Below are positions 7,651-14,204 of a stretch of DNA of 20,010 nucleotides, in pieces. The notes under the pieces are model-generated. The model saw nothing but the letters and a program-made list of their open reading frames with translations. It had not been told where the DNA came from and did not search any database. Location of the stretch: IMG/VR virus record IMGVR_UViG_3300006916_000547, positions 1 to 20,010 of that record; one strand, 5' to 3'. Source of the stretch: a virus. Both the position numbers and the translations under genes were made by a program. Each line of letters opens with the position of its first letter. Positions within the stretch are counted from its first letter, which is position 1.

Positions 7651-9155
7651 TGCCCACCATCCTCAACAGCGTCATATGTGACGCCCTGCGCGTGGGTCCA
7701 CGATGCGCCAGCGGCGATATTGACCTGCGCCGATGCGAACTTGGTCGATGTGGTGAAGTGGGCGAAGCCATCGGCGTCGATGGCGTTGGCCGATGTTAAT
7801 GTCAGCGTTGACCCGCTGCTGTTCCCTTCGCGAAACTTGAGTGCTACCGTCACGTCAGAATCAACGGCATCAGTGAACGGCTGAACACCATTAACAAACG
7901 CCCGCGCATTGCCGTCAAGCAATGCACCCTCTGTCGTTTCGATAGTCGCCGCGAGGTTATCGCCCGCGAACCGCGCCAGCTTGTTGCTGCTATCAAAGCC
8001 GGAAAGCAGCAGACGCCCGCCCGTCCAGACGCGGCTATCAAGGGAAAACGGGAGCGTGTCAAGGTTGCCAAACTGGTCTAGCTGATCAAGCGTGTAGCCG
8101 TCCGACAAATCCTTGAATAGAAACTCTTGTTCAACCTCCGCATTCGACCAGCGATCAATGGCCCAATTGTAAATCACCACCTTGTTCGGACGACCATTTG
8201 AGTTACCGCTGCCGGGGTACGCCCACCACACCATTTTGTTGATTGGGTCAGCAGCGCCATAGATGCGATTGTAGTAGTTGGCATCGAGGTCATTGAAAAA
8301 CGTCTTGTCTACCTTCTGATCGCCAATCGGCGTGGACCCCGAACCCGAGAATGAATAGAACCCCTCTTCACCGAGGTAGAACCCGAACGGCCCAACATTG
8401 ACCACGCTATTCGGCGCGGGCGTGCCACGATCCCGCTCAACCTCATAGAAGCCAAACACCGTAGGCGGCCCCTGATACTGAATGCGATAGATGGCCTTCT
8501 CCATGAAGATGGCACCATCAAGACCACCGATAGCGCCGGTAATGCGCTGCACCCATCCGCCGACCGGCAAGTCCTGGTAATCCGATTGCTTCGCCGCCGC
8601 GTCTGCCGAGCCGATGGTAGGCCAATCCGTCGCGTCGTTCAATGCGGACCACCAGACACGATTTGGCACCGATCTGTCAGAACTGTCCCACGTATTGCCA
8701 AGCATCACAAAGCCCGGCTCGATAATCGCAATATGCCGCGCACGCGGAGGAGACCCGCCAAGATCGGCAAATGCGGACGATGAGTTTAGCGTGAACGCCT
8801 GTGGTGCGTCGGTGTGACCGTTGACGGAAATGACCACCTGCCCGAATTGAGCGAACTCCGTAATATCATCAGCGGCGACGGTATACGCGCCGGTTGACTT
8901 CGATACCTCGGTCCAGCTTGTTACGCTTAACTGATACAGATCGGATGCGGTCGCCGCGAACGTCTCCGTATTTCCGGCAGAGTCGCGAAAGGTCGCCGCC
9001 CCTTTAGGCGTATCCGCTAGAGCATCGCTGACCGAAGTAAGCCCACCAATCGGGCCGTAGGACTGCTCAGTTCTCGGGAGAACATTAAGCGCCTCTTTCG
9101 CCCCTGGATTTTCATAATCGGGTTGATCGGGAAGCCAAGGGCCAAATCTCTGCAT
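7647..9155 (-). CDS. Tail nozzle / P22-type stabilisation protein
   Basis: The product is 502 residues, beginning RFGPWLPDQPDYENPGA then KEALNVLPRTEQSYGPIGGL, the N-terminal signature I associate with P22 gp10-like stabilisation and podovirus nozzle proteins that bind the neck and carry the fibres. The rest is rich in Trp, Gly, Tyr and beta-strand patterns typical of a beta-propeller, for example PNRVWWSALNDATDWPTIGS, GGLDGAIFMEKAIYRIQYQG and NKVVIYNWAIDRWSN. Its start overlaps the adaptor stop as TAATG and its end overlaps the next gene as ATGA. The size and position right after the adaptor fit a hub or nozzle that closes the DNA channel. Confidence 0.78.
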   Translation of the reverse strand: MQRFGPWLPDQPDYENPGAKEALNVLPRTEQSYGPIGGLTSVSDALADTPKGAATFRDSAGNTETFAATASDLYQLSVTSWTEVSKSTGAYTVAADDITEFAQFGQVVISVNGHTDAPQAFTLNSSSAFADLGGSPPRARHIAIIEPGFVMLGNTWDSSDRSVPNRVWWSALNDATDWPTIGSADAAAKQSDYQDLPVGGWVQRITGAIGGLDGAIFMEKAIYRIQYQGPPTVFGFYEVERDRGTPAPNSVVNVGPFGFYLGEEGFYSFSGSGSTPIGDQKVDKTFFNDLDANYYNRIYGAADPINKMVWWAYPGSGNSNGRPNKVVIYNWAIDRWSNAEVEQEFLFKDLSDGYTLDQLDQFGNLDTLPFSLDSRVWTGGRLLLSGFDSSNKLARFAGDNLAATIETTEGALLDGNARAFVNGVQPFTDAVDSDVTVALKFREGNSSGSTLTLTSANAIDADGFAHFTTSTKFASAQVNIAAGASWTHAQGVTYDAVEDGGQ

Positions 9156-9778
9156 TAGAACGCCGTGGGTCTCAGTTTGGTTGACATCTTCGTAAAGGTC
9201 TCCTTCTCAAGGTTAGAGAACTCTTCACGCGCACGGGCGGCGCACTTAGCCTCTTCGCTCTCATTGCGAATGACATCGCCGAAAATGGTCGCCTTTGCCT
9301 TGTTACGGATAAGCGCCTCGCCGTCCGTCATCCACGCATTGGTATCCGTGGTAGCGGAAAGCGTGGTGAACTTCTGAACGCCTGAAAGATTGATGACGCG
9401 ACCAGAGCCAGGAATAGGATAAAAGCGAAGCCGCTGAGCGTAATAAACATAATCAGTAGGGTCGCCAGTGTACCCGGCATTAGTCTGAATCTCGTCAATG
9501 TACGCCCAATCGCGTTCAATAACAGGATAGGTCGATGTGTTAACGTCAATGGTGAGGCTGTCGATCTCGACGAGCAACGGGATTTGAGCGAGGTCCGCCG
9601 ATCCGTAATACTCCTGAGATGATGAAGTCGAGAATGAGGTTTGAAACTCATTGAAATAGAACCTGTTGCGCTCATAGAAGCGAATTGCTGTCTGGATCGC
9701 AGACTTGATTTGAGCGGTCAAATCTGACCGCCCCAATTCAGTCGAAATCCTGTCAATCATCGTGCCGTAAGTGGACAT
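9155..9778 (-). CDS. Head-tail adaptor protein (SU10-type)
   Basis: The product is 207 residues. The N-terminus is helical (MIDRISTELGRSDLTAQIKS, then AIQTAIRFYERNRFYFNE), followed by a beta region (LLVEIDSLTIDV; YPVIERDWAYIDE) and RLRFYPIPGSGRVINLSGVQ, then a helical C-terminus (EALIRNKAKATIFGDVI; REEFSNLEKETF). This helix-beta-helix plan with an RLRFYP-type strand is what I recall for adaptor/neck proteins of podoviruses such as SU10 and P22 gp4-like proteins, which dock below the portal ring. AAGG lies upstream of ATG 9778, two bases after the zinc-finger gene stop. It directly precedes the nozzle gene, which supports the assignment. Confidence 0.75.
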   Translation of the reverse strand: MSTYGTMIDRISTELGRSDLTAQIKSAIQTAIRFYERNRFYFNEFQTSFSTSSSQEYYGSADLAQIPLLVEIDSLTIDVNTSTYPVIERDWAYIDEIQTNAGYTGDPTDYVYYAQRLRFYPIPGSGRVINLSGVQKFTTLSATTDTNAWMTDGEALIRNKAKATIFGDVIRNESEEAKCAARAREEFSNLEKETFTKMSTKLRPTAF

Positions 9779-9780
9779 GG

Positions 9781-9933
9781 TTAAGCCTTACATGCCTTCG
9801 CATGAAAATGAACGCCGCGCCCGATTATCTTACCACATTTCGGGCATTGTCCCCGCTTTTTTTCTTCGGCTTTCTGGAATGCCTCAGAGATTGCCGTGAC
9901 CGGCGCGGGCTTGCTGTTTTCCTCGTGGTGCAT
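9781..9933 (-). CDS. 50-residue zinc-finger mini-protein (CX2C-X10-H-X3-C)
   Basis: A frame of 50 codons runs from ATG 9933 to TAA 9781, fitting exactly between its neighbours: one base after the glycosyltransferase stop and two bases before the adaptor ATG. AAGG precedes the start by about five bases. The N-terminal half is a charged helix (AISEAFQKAEEKKRG). The C-terminal part reads CPKCGKIIGRGVHFHAKAC, giving two Cys, one or two His and a final Cys, spaced like a small C2HC zinc finger. A DNA-, RNA- or protein-contacting finger is likely. Its function is unknown. Position suggests either part of the modification cassette or a neck assembly factor. It is short enough to be missed by ordinary gene calling. 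Confidence 0.75.
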   Translation of the reverse strand: MHHEENSKPAPVTAISEAFQKAEEKKRGQCPKCGKIIGRGVHFHAKACKA

Positions 9934-9934
9934 G

Positions 9935-10663
9935 TTACGCCTTCGCATCTTTGACCCCCTTATTGGCCCTGTCGAGGCAGTCCCACCAATCAGCGCCCCA
10001 CGGCGTCGGAGCCGCGTGCCGCATGTCCGGCGTGCCTAGAGTGAAGTGAACATTCTTCGGGCTTCCATCGTCTGGATCGTACCCGGCCAACCAGTTCCAC
10101 TCTTTAGGCAGCGATCCAATCTCTTCGTCCCGCAACCACGTCATGGCATGAAGCTGGTTCCCCGTGCTGTTGTTCACAACGTATGGCGTCAGCGAACGGC
10201 ACCTTGACGGGCGCATAAGCATGAAACTCGACCAGTTCTTGCGGCTATAGCTGGTCTGCAAGACGCCATCCATCTTGATGTCGCCGTCCTTCGCAACGTG
10301 ATTGTGCTTAACGCACATGACCGCTTTCGTGTTGTCGATCATGCTGACAAGTTCGGCAATGTCGGCACGGAACATCATGTCCGCATCCATGAACAGCACC
10401 CACTCATCGCTATAACCCTCAAGCAGAGGCACGGCAAAGCGCGTGAAGCTGAATTGAGTGGAGAACGGTCTGCCGTCGCGGTCGTCCCACATCTGGCCCT
10501 TCTGATCCACTCGATATGACCGCCAGTAATGCCCAAGGCCGCGCAATTCCCATTCGTAAAGCGGGCGAATATCGACATCAATGCTCGACCACTCAAGAAT
10601 TGACTGACGGGCCACGCGAAACGCATCGTGATCGCGAGGGTCGTATCCAATCCAGATTTTCAT
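9935..10663 (-). CDS. Glycosyltransferase with DXD motif
   Basis: The open frame reaches 10720, but ATG 10663 gives the ATGA overlap with the methyltransferase stop and places the family N-terminus MKIWIGYDPRDHDAFRV at residue 1, so it is chosen (242 residues). It looks like a GT-A, nucleotide-diphospho-sugar transferase: the first strand is KIWIGYD, then STQFSFTRFAVPLL (68-81) and VLFMDADMMFRADIAEL (89-105), where D93-A-D95 is the metal/nucleotide-sugar DXD. Downstream conserved blocks are KMDGVLQTSYSRKNWSSFML (130-149) and DEEIGSLPKEWNWLAGY (179-195), then VHFTLGTPDM. I recall this set of blocks from glycosyltransferases in Alphaproteobacteria and their phages. No membrane span is seen, so it is probably cytoplasmic. 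Sugar donor and acceptor cannot be read from sequence. Confidence 0.85.
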   Translation of the reverse strand: MKIWIGYDPRDHDAFRVARQSILEWSSIDVDIRPLYEWELRGLGHYWRSYRVDQKGQMWDDRDGRPFSTQFSFTRFAVPLLEGYSDEWVLFMDADMMFRADIAELVSMIDNTKAVMCVKHNHVAKDGDIKMDGVLQTSYSRKNWSSFMLMRPSRCRSLTPYVVNNSTGNQLHAMTWLRDEEIGSLPKEWNWLAGYDPDDGSPKNVHFTLGTPDMRHAAPTPWGADWWDCLDRANKGVKDAKA

Positions 10664-11166
10664 GCCTTCGGCCTCAACACTGCGATAAAAGTGCCGCCCT
10701 CGTTCTGGTATGATACCCATTCAAAATAATCGCTCAGACGCTCAGCCCACCAATGCATCGGCCTGAGAAGGATATGAGCGTTGCGACCGTCCGGCAGCAC
10801 TTTCCGCGCCGGGACAACGCAGATCGTCATGAACAGAACGCGATTGGTGACTCTGGCAAGATCGGCCAGAACGTCATCGAGACAGTCAAGTTCAAGATGC
10901 TCCGCAACATCGGTGCAGACCACAACGTCAGCCGGTTCCGGCGCGTCATCCTTACCCTTGATGCACGGATCATATTCGCTAATCCGCAACTTCAACGCCT
11001 GGCCGAGCGTCCCTTTCCCGCACCCGTAATCGAGAATGTCATGTGAGCCGACTGCCGCGCACAGGCTACGGATTGCATCGGCGTACTTATGACCAGACGT
11101 GCCATAGGCCGCATTGTCTTCGTGCAGCGCCTTATTCTGCTGCCTGTATTCCTCTGTAATGAGCAA
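10660..11166 (-). CDS. Class I SAM-dependent methyltransferase
   Basis: The SAM-binding motif I, ILDYGCGKGTLG, is intact; VVVCTDVAEHLELDCLDDVL follows as the post-I/motif II region, and LPDGRNAHILLRPMHWWAER is a conserved block I recall from a methyltransferase family that sits beside sugar-modifying genes. TTG 11166 is preferred as start: GGGGA lies about six bases upstream, the protein then opens LLITEEYRQQNKALHEDN as relatives do, and the overlap with the TPR gene drops to 35 bases. An ATG at 11205 (or GTG 11208) would add 13-14 residues with a 74-77-base overlap and a weaker ribosome site. The length is 168 residues. The substrate could be a sugar, a protein or a small molecule. Overlap with the glycosyltransferase (ATGA) suggests a shared pathway. 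Confidence 0.82.
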   Translation of the reverse strand: MLITEEYRQQNKALHEDNAAYGTSGHKYADAIRSLCAAVGSHDILDYGCGKGTLGQALKLRISEYDPCIKGKDDAPEPADVVVCTDVAEHLELDCLDDVLADLARVTNRVLFMTICVVPARKVLPDGRNAHILLRPMHWWAERLSDYFEWVSYQNEGGTFIAVLRPKA

Positions 11167-12466
11167 TGTCTTTCCCCACGTTGATAAATGGCTCCAACCA
11201 GTCATCACCTGACTGCCTGTAAAGTTTCACGCTGCCATACCACGGCATATCCCCGTGATACCGCCACGCGTAAGCCTTGGGCGTTAGAACCATACAAGGA
11301 ACACCAAGGCCACCGGCAAAATGCACCGCCGATTGACAGACTGTGACAACGACAGAACACGCCGCCACCATAGCCGCAAACTCGTCCAGGCCGTCGATGC
11401 CTTCCTGATAATGCGGGATACCAAGCTGGTCGGCTTGCATCTGCCCGTCCTCGCCATACTGAAGCGAGACGAAATTACCGCCCGCCGCAACCAGTTCTGC
11501 CCATAGAGACAGCGGCGCATTGCGAAGTTCCTGATGGGTGCTTTTCGTCCCACCATGCCACGCCAAGCCGATTGCGTTATCGCCTAGCCGCGCCTTCCAT
11601 CGCGCCACCTTGTCGGGGTGCGCCTTAAGGAAGGGCTTTCCGGGGAAGTCAGACTTCTTATTGCGGAACAGGCCACCAAGGTCGCCCATTGCGATATATG
11701 CGTCCGGCTTCTCATTCTTAATCAGCGTTGCGAATGACGGATAGCAAGGCACGCCGAAAGACCGCTCGAACAGTTCACACATGCGATGCTCGGCCTCGAT
11801 CACAATTTTATCGGCCAGCCTTGCCGCATCCTCAAAGCAGGACATGAACAGGATTTCGTCGCCGATCCCCTGCTCGCCATGAATAGCCAGCGTCCCGACC
11901 TTTTTGCCGTCCCATTTCGGACACTCAAACGGCCTGACAGATGACGACATATTCTGAAGCTGGAAACGCGACGAGTAATAGGGCCACGCCTTTTTGTATT
12001 TCCCCATTTCGAGTAGGGCCAGCGCCATATGATTGCGAGCGTGGGCGCAGTCCGGGTTGATGGCTAGCGCCCTTTCAGCGCACTCCACAGCCCTCTCTGG
12101 CGTGCCGTTGTTAACGTAACAGCCACTAAGGCTGCTCCACGTATCGCCACGATTCGGGTCAAGTTCCAGGGCTTTCTCATAAGCCTTGACCGATTTCTCA
12201 GTATGCCCTTCGCTGCGATACGCCACGGCCAGATTGTGCCACACTTCCGGCAATTGCCCGCCCTCAAGCGATGCGCTCTTTTCAAGCATGACAATCGCCG
12301 TGCCAAACTCTTTAAGCTGGCTGCGAAGGGTGCCGTACAGGAACAACGCAATCGGATCGTCGGGAACGCTGCCGATTAGGTTTTCGTAAAGGTATGCGGC
12401 TTTTTGAAGGTCGCCGGTCTTGTGCAGTTCACCGGCCTCTGCAACTACATCCATATAAGGACGCAT
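11132..12466 (-). CDS. TPR-repeat protein fused to a GT-B/heptosyltransferase-like glycosyltransferase domain
   Basis: The product is 444 residues, with GGGGAG about six bases before ATG 12466. Residues about 5-165 form tandem TPR helices; the clearest are PEVWHNLAVAYRSEGHTEKS (74-93), KAYEKALELDPN (95-106) and AVECAERALAINPDCAHARN (126-145). Residues about 190-420 resemble the C-terminal domain of bacterial TPR-glycosyltransferase proteins and GT9 heptosyltransferases: LAIHGEQGIGDEILFMSCFE (193-212), IGLAWHGGT (299-307), NFVSLQYGED (331-340) and VVVTVCQSAVHFAGGLGVP (372-390) with the acceptor/donor-site QSAVHFAG. TPRs usually recruit a protein partner, so this may be a protein-directed sugar transferase; that is inference. 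It begins a coupled cassette just after a strong hairpin. Gain from a bacterial host is plausible. Confidence 0.83.
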   Translation of the reverse strand: MRPYMDVVAEAGELHKTGDLQKAAYLYENLIGSVPDDPIALFLYGTLRSQLKEFGTAIVMLEKSASLEGGQLPEVWHNLAVAYRSEGHTEKSVKAYEKALELDPNRGDTWSSLSGCYVNNGTPERAVECAERALAINPDCAHARNHMALALLEMGKYKKAWPYYSSRFQLQNMSSSVRPFECPKWDGKKVGTLAIHGEQGIGDEILFMSCFEDAARLADKIVIEAEHRMCELFERSFGVPCYPSFATLIKNEKPDAYIAMGDLGGLFRNKKSDFPGKPFLKAHPDKVARWKARLGDNAIGLAWHGGTKSTHQELRNAPLSLWAELVAAGGNFVSLQYGEDGQMQADQLGIPHYQEGIDGLDEFAAMVAACSVVVTVCQSAVHFAGGLGVPCMVLTPKAYAWRYHGDMPWYGSVKLYRQSGDDWLEPFINVGKDIAHYRGIQAAE

Positions 12467-12491
12467 AGGGTTCTCCCCTTATTGATGAAAG

Positions 12492-12518
12492 CGGGGACCG
12501 GGTGTTGCCCGGCCCCCG
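12492..12518 (-). terminator. Strong GC-rich hairpin, probable terminator/attenuator after the capsid block
   Basis: An 11-bp stem with one G-U pair and a five-base loop (CAACA) lies eight bases after the stop of the decoration candidate. In the transcript the arms are CGGGGGCCGGG and CCCGGTCCCCG. The trailing tract is only CTTTC, so termination may be partial. It would lower expression of the downstream cassette and tail genes relative to capsid genes, or protect the 3' end of the capsid message. Confidence 0.65.
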
Positions 12519-12525
12519 ACAATCA

Positions 12526-12966
12526 TTAGGACGAGCCGACCGCCGTATAGAGAACGGTGAGGTCAATCGTCGCCGAGATGGTCCACGTTGCGGACGAGGG
12601 CGAGACAGCCACGTAGGTGTGGCGGACAGCCGCATCATCCGAAAGCGATACCCGGTACTTGCGAGCGCCCTCGTCAGAGAACACCGGAGCGGTGCCGCTG
12701 GCGAGAGAACCGAAGACCGAAAGGGTATTCGCGGACAGGCCACCACCGGCAAGGCCAACGGTCGCATTCGCCGCCGTCTCTGCCGTGGTGATCTTGCCAT
12801 AGATGCCGATGATGTCGCACACCGCCGGAACCTTGACCATCAGAACAACGTCGCCAACCGTGCCCGAGTGGACATAGGTGGCAGACGCAGCCTGAACGCC
12901 CGTGTGAGCCAAACGCGGCTCGATACCCGCAACGGCCTGGGTGGAAGTAACAGTCGAAACAGCCAT
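12526..12966 (-). CDS. Small head protein, capsid decoration candidate
   Basis: The product is 146 residues, with an excellent AGGAGG five bases before ATG 12966, only 16 bases after the major capsid stop. It is small, Ala/Val/Thr/Ser-rich, and mostly beta-strand in pattern (TYVHSGTVGDVVLMVKVPAV; KYRVSLSDDAAVRHTYVAVS; WTISATIDLTVLYTAVG), with no membrane span or enzyme motif. Position directly after the capsid gene, the strong ribosome site and a following hairpin argue for a high-copy virion protein such as a capsid-cementing protein. I do not recognise the family by sequence, so the decoration role rests on context. Confidence 0.65.
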   Translation of the reverse strand: MAVSTVTSTQAVAGIEPRLAHTGVQAASATYVHSGTVGDVVLMVKVPAVCDIIGIYGKITTAETAANATVGLAGGGLSANTLSVFGSLASGTAPVFSDEGARKYRVSLSDDAAVRHTYVAVSPSSATWTISATIDLTVLYTAVGSS

Positions 12967-12971
12967 GTTAT

Positions 12972-12977
12972 CCTCCT
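12972..12977 (-). promoter_or_regulatory. Strong Shine-Dalgarno (AGGAGG) for the decoration candidate
   Basis: AGGAGG sits five bases upstream of ATG 12966 in the 16-base gap after the capsid stop. It is the strongest ribosome site seen in the window, implying high translation independent of coupling. Confidence 0.8.
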
Positions 12978-12982
12978 ATCCG

Positions 12983-14068
12983 TTAAACGCTAGGCGCGTA
13001 GGTTGAAAGGGCGATGGTCGAGAACGACTGGCTATTGAAGATCGTCCGCTTCATGCCAGCAATGCAGCCAGCGGCCACACCAAGCTGGTTTTCGTAGTCG
13101 AACAGTTCTTCGGTCCACGACATCCGATTCGGGGCATCGTCACGGCCAAACGCCATCAGACCAGCCTGAGCGCCACAGAAGACAGCGCGGCGGAAGTCCG
13201 TCGCGGTACCACTGTTCGGCGTTCCGGTGATGGTCGGAATGCGCGTGTTTTCGTGAACGATAACCTGATTGTACACGAACGATGCACCCGTGAAGATCGG
13301 GTTGTCCTTGTACATGCCGCCCTGCAGATTCGCCTTGAACAGATCGACGTAGTTGCCCACGGTCGAGGTGTTCGAGGTACGAAGCTGATACATCTGATAC
13401 GGATGGACGAACAGAACGAAGTATTCGTCGCCCTCGTAACGGATGGGACGGATGATCGGAGCCGAGCCGGTCGTGAAGGTCTTGGCCTTCGCCACTAGAC
13501 GGTCGATGTCCGAAAGCTGCAACGCTTCCGTGGTGGTAGCCGAAAGGGAGGCTTCCGTGTCGTGACCGCCGCCAGCGATAAGATGCGTGGCGTCCATTGC
13601 GGTGACGGCCTGGTTGCCGGTCTTTCGGGTATCGGTCTCGGTCGTGTTACCAGTAAGCTGGTTGAACGCCCAAGTGTCGATGCGATCAGCCCACCAATCC
13701 TGAAGGCCCATGCGGGCTTCTTCACGGACCGAGAACGGAACGCGCTGCTCCGACATCTTGCCGCCCGAACGGACAGCATGACGAAGCTGGTTGATGTAAA
13801 CCTGATCCGAATAGGTGGTCAGGGCCTCTTCGTTACCTTCCAGGGTGCCGTCACCCTGAATACCGTTGCCGGTAAGCTGCATACGCAGACCCACCGTAAC
13901 ATTGTCACCAGCCGACTTCTGCGTGTCGTCAACGATCTGGATGAGGCTATCGGAACCAGTACCCATGAACTTCGCCATGAAGGTCTGCTTCAGCGCCTCA
14001 TGCGCCAGCTTCTTTGACCACAACGAGACTGCCAACGGATGACCGACACCATAATCAGTGCTAGCCAT
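12983..14068 (-). CDS. Major capsid protein, N4-gp56 family
   Basis: The product is 361 residues. Family features: an N-terminal arm with LAVSLWSKKLAHEALKQTFM (about 12-31), KFMGTGSDSLIQIVDDTQKS (about 33-52), GDNVTVGLRMQLTGNGIQGD then TLEGNEEALTTYSDQVYINQ, VREEARMGLQDWWADRID, YFVLFVHPYQMYQLR and NPIFTGASFVYNQVIVHE. I recall these blocks from the N4-gp56 major capsid family (DUF4043-like; HK97-fold coat of N4-type podoviruses). Length is usual for that family. It follows the scaffold gene after a 136-base gap and uses its own ribosome site in a hairpin loop. It forms the icosahedral shell around the scaffold and attaches to the portal at one vertex. Confidence 0.9.
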   Translation of the reverse strand: MASTDYGVGHPLAVSLWSKKLAHEALKQTFMAKFMGTGSDSLIQIVDDTQKSAGDNVTVGLRMQLTGNGIQGDGTLEGNEEALTTYSDQVYINQLRHAVRSGGKMSEQRVPFSVREEARMGLQDWWADRIDTWAFNQLTGNTTETDTRKTGNQAVTAMDATHLIAGGGHDTEASLSATTTEALQLSDIDRLVAKAKTFTTGSAPIIRPIRYEGDEYFVLFVHPYQMYQLRTSNTSTVGNYVDLFKANLQGGMYKDNPIFTGASFVYNQVIVHENTRIPTITGTPNSGTATDFRRAVFCGAQAGLMAFGRDDAPNRMSWTEELFDYENQLGVAAGCIAGMKRTIFNSQSFSTIALSTYAPSV

Positions 14069-14088
14069 TTGCTATTTCTCCTAGCAAA
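14068..14088 (-). promoter_or_regulatory. Capsid-gene ribosome site displayed in a hairpin loop
   Basis: In the transcript, TTTGCTA and TAGCAAA form a perfect 7-bp stem around the 7-base loop GGAGAAA, which contains the Shine-Dalgarno; the last A of the stem is the first base of the capsid ATG. A competing pairing, GCTAG (before the loop) with CTAGC (just after ATG), would instead hide both. The gene therefore has its own structured initiation region. Confidence 0.6.
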
Positions 14089-14123
14089 AAAGTTGTCAAT
14101 CGTGGTTCAAAGCAACCGTTTAC

Positions 14124-14140
14124 CGTCCGTTGCCCGGACG
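14124..14140 (-). other. Perfect 6-bp stem-loop in the scaffold-capsid gap
   Basis: CGTCCG and CGGACG pair around a five-base loop within the 136-base non-coding gap (14069-14204). No U-tract follows directly; a T6 run lies about 36 bases further on in the transcript. It could be a processing site, mRNA stabiliser or weak attenuator. No convincing promoter was found in the gap. Confidence 0.4.
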
Positions 14141-14189
14141 CCAGTGCCATTTTTCGTCCGGCTTGACGCATCAGAAGTCGGCTAGTTAC

Positions 14190-14204
14190 CGTCACGCCCT
14201 GACG
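14190..14204 (-). other. Stem-loop immediately after the scaffold stop codon
   Basis: CGTCA and TGACG form a 5-bp stem with a five-base loop, starting at the base after the scaffold TAG. There is no T-run, so it is not a classical terminator. It may mark the 3' end of the scaffold message or affect re-initiation. Confidence 0.35.

Noticed and set aside
14068-14097. TTGACA-like -35 box upstream of the capsid gene
   Set aside because: The hexamer at 17-base spacing (AATAGC) matches TATAAT at only three positions and would start transcription inside the gene.
14061-14171. 36-codon minus-strand frame running into the capsid start
   Set aside because: It has no Shine-Dalgarno and overlaps the capsid start by eight bases, unlike the operon's 1- or 4-base overlaps; probably chance.
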